Shown here piece after piece: positions 6,871-8,991 of a stretch of DNA of 8,991 nucleotides. Position 1 is the first letter of the stretch, and each line of letters opens with the position of its first letter. The position numbers and the translations under genes were made by a program. Source of the stretch: Streptosporangiaceae bacterium (lineage in GTDB: Bacteria; Actinomycetota; Actinomycetes; Streptosporangiales; Streptosporangiaceae); contig JASHSZ010000508.1 of the NCBI GenBank assembly GCA_030040815.1, positions 1 to 8,991 of the forward strand. Direction: 5' to 3'. The notes beneath the pieces are model-generated. The model was not told the origin of the DNA, did not search any database, and saw nothing but the letters and a program-made list of their open reading frames with translations.

Positions 6871-7671
6871 TCATTCCCCGCCGATCGGTTCCCTGCTTGC
6901 CTCGCCTGTAGATGCCCGTCCTACCTGACTATGTACACGAACGAACTCAAGGCTTCCGGCAAATATTGCCTCGGCATCGTTATCGAGGGTTGCCACGTGA
7001 TAGCTGTCGGCGAGCTCCCGGACCTCGAGCTGGCTGGCGGGCAGCGCTCGGGTCAGCAGACTGAGGCTAGCCGGACCGACGACGTGGTCGCTCGTGCTGT
7101 GGAAGACGAGGATCGGCTGAGTCAGGTCGGTGAGGTGTTGCTGGGTTGTCCGCCACAACCCTGGCAGGCTTGCCGCGGCCTTCACCGGTGTCCGGTCATA
7201 TCCGGTCTCGGTCACGCCCGGCTTCTTGATGTCGCTGGCGATGCCCTTGACGGCGGGCACGACGAACTTGACCATCGGGATGATCAGGAACAGGAGCCGG
7301 GAGTCTGCGGTCAGTGAGGGATTGACCAGGACCAGGCCGCGGACGGCGTCGCCGCGCAGTTCGGCCAGCCGGATCGCCAGACAGGCGCCCATCGACAGGC
7401 CCATCACGAACACCTCGTCGCAGCGTGACTGCAGTTCGTCGAAGGCCCGGTTGACCTCGGCGAACCAGTCTTCCCAGCGAGTCCTGGCCATCTCCTGCCA
7501 GGTGGTGCCGTGACCTGGTAGCCGGGGCAGCGAGACGGCCAGTCCCGCGTCGGCAAGGTAGGCGGCCCAGGGCAACAGCGACTGCGGGCTGCCAGTGAAG
7601 CCATGGCAGAGCAGCACTCCGGTCGGCCCGCCGTCGCGGGCGAAGGCTTCAGCACCTGGCACTACTGGCAT
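6871..7671 (-). CDS. Alpha/beta hydrolase, monoacylglycerol lipase / carboxylesterase type
   Basis: A 266-residue serine hydrolase resembling the bacterial monoacylglycerol lipase and Est30 carboxylesterase group. It is likely to release a fatty acid from monoacylglycerol or a short acyl ester. Numbered from ATG 7671, the oxyanion-hole motif is HGFTGSP at 23-29. The nucleophile elbow is GLSMG with S93, the acid is D195 in STSDHVV, and the histidine is H225 in SYHVATLDND. The last motif is typical of this group. A hydrophobic lid segment (LLFLIIPMVKFVVPAV, about 126-141) could meet the membrane or a lipid. No signal peptide is seen. A TTG at 7680 could add three residues, but a GGAGG 9 nt before the ATG at 7671 favours the shorter form. 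The last 20 residues are polar and probably unstructured. It precedes the membrane-protein gene by 6 nt and is divergent from plsC. Confidence 0.87.
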   Translation of the reverse strand: MPVVPGAEAFARDGGPTGVLLCHGFTGSPQSLLPWAAYLADAGLAVSLPRLPGHGTTWQEMARTRWEDWFAEVNRAFDELQSRCDEVFVMGLSMGACLAIRLAELRGDAVRGLVLVNPSLTADSRLLFLIIPMVKFVVPAVKGIASDIKKPGVTETGYDRTPVKAAASLPGLWRTTQQHLTDLTQPILVFHSTSDHVVGPASLSLLTRALPASQLEVRELADSYHVATLDNDAEAIFAGSLEFVRVHSQVGRASTGEASREPIGGE

Positions 7672-7680
7672 GAACGGCAA

Positions 7681-7685
7681 CCTCC
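7681..7685 (-). promoter_or_regulatory. Ribosome binding site deciding the lipase start
   Basis: The minus strand reads GGAGG here, 9 nt before the ATG at 7671-7669. It directly abuts the alternative TTG at 7680, which would leave no spacer. The site therefore selects the ATG. Confidence 0.7.
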
Positions 7686-7988
7686 GGGGTTATGGCCTTG
7701 GCCTCTCTGGCATCGTCGCACGTCGGCCGTCATGGCTGCACCGGCTCCTGGCAGTTCTGACCCGGCCGGTGTTTCGGGAGCCGCCGCGGCGGGCAGTTCT
7801 GCGGCGCCTGGCCAGGCCAGACCGCTGCACGGCGACGTCAGGGGCTCCCCGCGACTTGCGCGAGCTCCTCGGTTAGCGGCACTCTTTCGATCGTGGGGAG
7901 TCCCGCCTCGAGCGGCTGCCCGTCGGCCAGGTGCTGGCTGACGGAGCAGCCCGTGGCGCGCCCCGTCATCGAGCCCGCGCTCCGAGCC
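7686..7988. other. Divergent intergenic region between the lipase and plsC genes
   Basis: About 300 bp with no convincing gene. The open frames on both strands lack the third-position G/C bias of the neighbours. It must hold the promoters of both divergent genes, but no clear -35/-10 pair was found. It contains a 10-bp direct repeat, GGCAGTTCTG, at 7750-7759 and 7792-7801. It also contains a loose inverted repeat, 7842-7852 with 7890-7900, which pairs over 11 bp including two G-U pairs. Confidence 0.5.
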
Positions 7989-7992
7989 GAGG
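7989..7992 (+). promoter_or_regulatory. Ribosome binding site of plsC
   Basis: GAGG lies 8 nt before the GTG at 8001. It supports this non-ATG start, which also matches the short MWYY-type beginning of the mycobacterial homologue. An ATG at 7994 is in another frame and encodes a spurious product. Confidence 0.55.
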
Positions 7993-8000
7993 TATGAGGC

Positions 8001-8786
8001 GTGTTCTACTGGGTGGTCAAGGCCATCATCGGGCCTGTCCTGCGCACTCTTTTCCGGCCATGGGCGGACGGCATCGAGAATGTCCCCCGCACCGGCCCGG
8101 CGATCCTGGCCAGCAACCACCTGTCGTTCTCCGATCACTTCTTCGCTCCGCTGCCGCTGCCCCGCAAGGTGGTCTTCCTGACCAAGTCCGAATACTTCAC
8201 CGGACGAGGGATCAAAGGGCTGATCAGCAGGGGATTCTTCCAGGGCGTCGGGGGCATTCCCGTCGACCGGTCCGGCGGCCCGGCGAGCGACCGGGCGCTC
8301 CGGACCGGGCTACGGGTGCTGGCGGCCGGCGAGCTGCTTGGTATCTATCCGGAGGGCACGCGCACGCCAGACGGTCGGCTGTACCGGGGCAAGACGGGCG
8401 TAGCGCGGCTCGCTCTCGAGGGCCGGGCACCCGTCATCCCGACCGCCATGATCGGCGGCTTCGAGTTTCAGCCGCCAGGCCGGATCACGCCCCGGCTCGC
8501 GATCAGACCCGGCGTGCGGTTCGGCAAGCCGCTGGACTTCTCTCGCTATTACGGCCTTGAGGAGGACCGGATCGTGCTCCGGGCGATAACCGACGAGATC
8601 ATGTACGAGCTCATGAAGCTATCCGGCCAGGAATACGTCGACGAGTACGCCCAGCGGGCAAAACTACAGCTGAGCACCGCGCTGCAGGCGGGCGGCCGTG
8701 GTCGCCCCGCCGCTGAGGAAGGCGACGAAGACGAGCCACAGGAGCCCAGCCTCAGCTCGCCTGGCCTCAGCCCGCCCAGGCCTTAG
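8001..8786 (+). CDS. plsC: 1-acyl-sn-glycerol-3-phosphate acyltransferase (PlsC family)
   Basis: A 261-residue acyltransferase that transfers an acyl chain to lysophosphatidic acid, giving phosphatidic acid, at the inner face of the membrane. All four family blocks are visible. These are NHLSFSD (39-45, catalytic H40 and D45 of HX4D), GGIPVDR (84-90), YPEGTRTPDG (116-125, E118-G-T-R121) and VIPTAMIGG (145-153). The N-terminus FYWVVKAIIGPVL is hydrophobic enough to lie in the membrane. It closely resembles mycobacterial Rv2182c, including GRLYRGKTGVARLALEG and TGQEYVD-like segments. The tail from about 230 is extra relative to that homologue as I recall it: acidic (EEGDEDEPQE), then SLSSPGLSPPRP, the latter encoded by a 15-bp tandem duplication. 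The GTG start has a GAGG 8 nt upstream. Its last 20 bp overlap the convergent glycerol kinase gene. The acyl acceptor is inferred from the family. Confidence 0.9.
   Translation: MFYWVVKAIIGPVLRTLFRPWADGIENVPRTGPAILASNHLSFSDHFFAPLPLPRKVVFLTKSEYFTGRGIKGLISRGFFQGVGGIPVDRSGGPASDRALRTGLRVLAAGELLGIYPEGTRTPDGRLYRGKTGVARLALEGRAPVIPTAMIGGFEFQPPGRITPRLAIRPGVRFGKPLDFSRYYGLEEDRIVLRAITDEIMYELMKLSGQEYVDEYAQRAKLQLSTALQAGGRGRPAAEEGDEDEPQEPSLSSPGLSPPRP
8749..8778. repeat. 15-bp tandem duplication at the plsC/glpK overlap
   Basis: Two adjacent 15-bp units, 8749-8763 and 8764-8778, match at 12 of 15 positions; the first 13 positions differ at one. On the + strand they encode the Ser/Pro tail of PlsC. On the - strand the second unit carries the glycerol kinase stop (TGA, 8769-8767), and the first unit repeats that TGA in frame at 8754-8752. 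Confidence 0.7.
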
Positions 8787-8991
8787 TCTGCTCGACCGCG
8801 CTTCGCCAGCGGGCGTGGGCCGCGTCGTCTCGTAGCGTCGGCGCGAACCGTCGGTCCAGCTGCCAGGTGGCGGCGAGCTCTGCCTGTGACGACCAGACAC
8901 CAGTGGCCAGGCCGGCCAGGAACGCCGCGCCCAGCGCGGTCGTCTCCGTCACCACCGGCCGCTCGACCGGCCGCTGAATCTGGTCGGCCTG
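8767..8991 (-). CDS. glpK: Glycerol kinase, C-terminal fragment (5' part outside window)
   Basis: The last 74 residues of an FGGY-family kinase run off the right edge of the window. The segment QADQIQRPVERP then VVTETTALGAAFLAGLATG is the well-known C-terminal region of glycerol kinase (E. coli GlpK has [23 protein letters not shown]). The tail W-x7-RRFAP and WRSAVEQTKAWAG also match GlpK, as distinct from xylulokinase. The enzyme makes glycerol 3-phosphate from glycerol and ATP in the cytoplasm. The frame is open to the edge; an internal GTG at 8955 is not a real start. The stop at 8769-8767 lies inside the end of the convergent plsC gene. The catalytic domain and any upstream glpF or regulator cannot be seen. 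Confidence 0.9.
   Translation of the reverse strand, partial: QADQIQRPVERPVVTETTALGAAFLAGLATGVWSSQAELAATWQLDRRFAPTLRDDAAHARWRSAVEQTKAWAG

Noticed and set aside
7603..7941. Possible small gene(s) in the lipase-plsC intergenic region, on either strand
   Set aside because: Third codon positions are not G/C-biased, no good ribosome site precedes them, and they overlap the start of a real gene. No domain could be recognised.
1..8991. Mobile elements, CRISPR arrays, tRNA or rRNA genes, phage or defence genes
   Set aside because: No transposase or integrase motif, regularly spaced repeat, tRNA-like cloverleaf or rRNA sequence was found. All convincing genes belong to metabolic or envelope families or are small conserved-type unknowns.

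Overview
The window is high-GC DNA (roughly 70% G+C by eye, with strong G/C preference at third codon positions) from a chromosome of the Actinomycetota. Gene content and order point to a filamentous-type actinobacterium rather than a mycobacterium. It shares an ordered, same-orientation gene set with the pimB'-fadD15-SRPBCC-acyltransferase region of Mycobacterium tuberculosis (Rv2188c to Rv2182c, from memory). It also carries the Streptomyces-type ROK glucokinase (glkA, SCO2126-like, from memory) with a cysteine-motif gene just upstream. No mobile element, CRISPR array, rRNA or tRNA gene was seen.

Layout, left to right. A probable tail of an upstream gene overlaps the start of a PimB-type GT4 mannosyltransferase (43-1173, +). 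A very strong hairpin (1178-1254) lies between it and the convergent long-chain acyl-CoA synthetase fadD15 (1265-3064, -). Divergent from fadD15 is a + strand run: a metallophosphoesterase (3212-3982), an SRPBCC/START-like protein (4048-4500), an unrecognised protein with a CxxCPxC motif and a long disordered tail (4548-5303), and a ROK glucokinase that overlaps it by 23 bp (5281-6225). A two-gene - strand unit follows: an alpha/beta hydrolase of the monoacylglycerol lipase/carboxylesterase type (6871-7671), then a small two-helix membrane protein (6238-6864). After a 329-bp divergent intergenic region comes a PlsC-type 1-acylglycerol-3-phosphate acyltransferase (8001-8786, +). Its end overlaps by 20 bp the end of a convergent glycerol kinase, of which only the C-terminus lies in the window (8767-8991, -).

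Functionally the region reads as envelope-lipid and central-carbon housekeeping. Glycerol kinase can make glycerol 3-phosphate and PlsC can make phosphatidic acid. FadD15 activates fatty acids, the lipase can release glycerol and fatty acid from monoacylglycerol, PimB mannosylates phosphatidylinositol mannosides, and glucokinase feeds glycolysis. That these genes work as one programme is an inference from their proximity.

I see no clear evidence of a novel defence or mobile system. The most worthwhile leads are the CxxCPxC protein fused by overlap to glucokinase, the hairpin between pimB and fadD15, two apparently leaderless promoters, and a 15-bp tandem duplication at the PlsC/GlpK convergent overlap.
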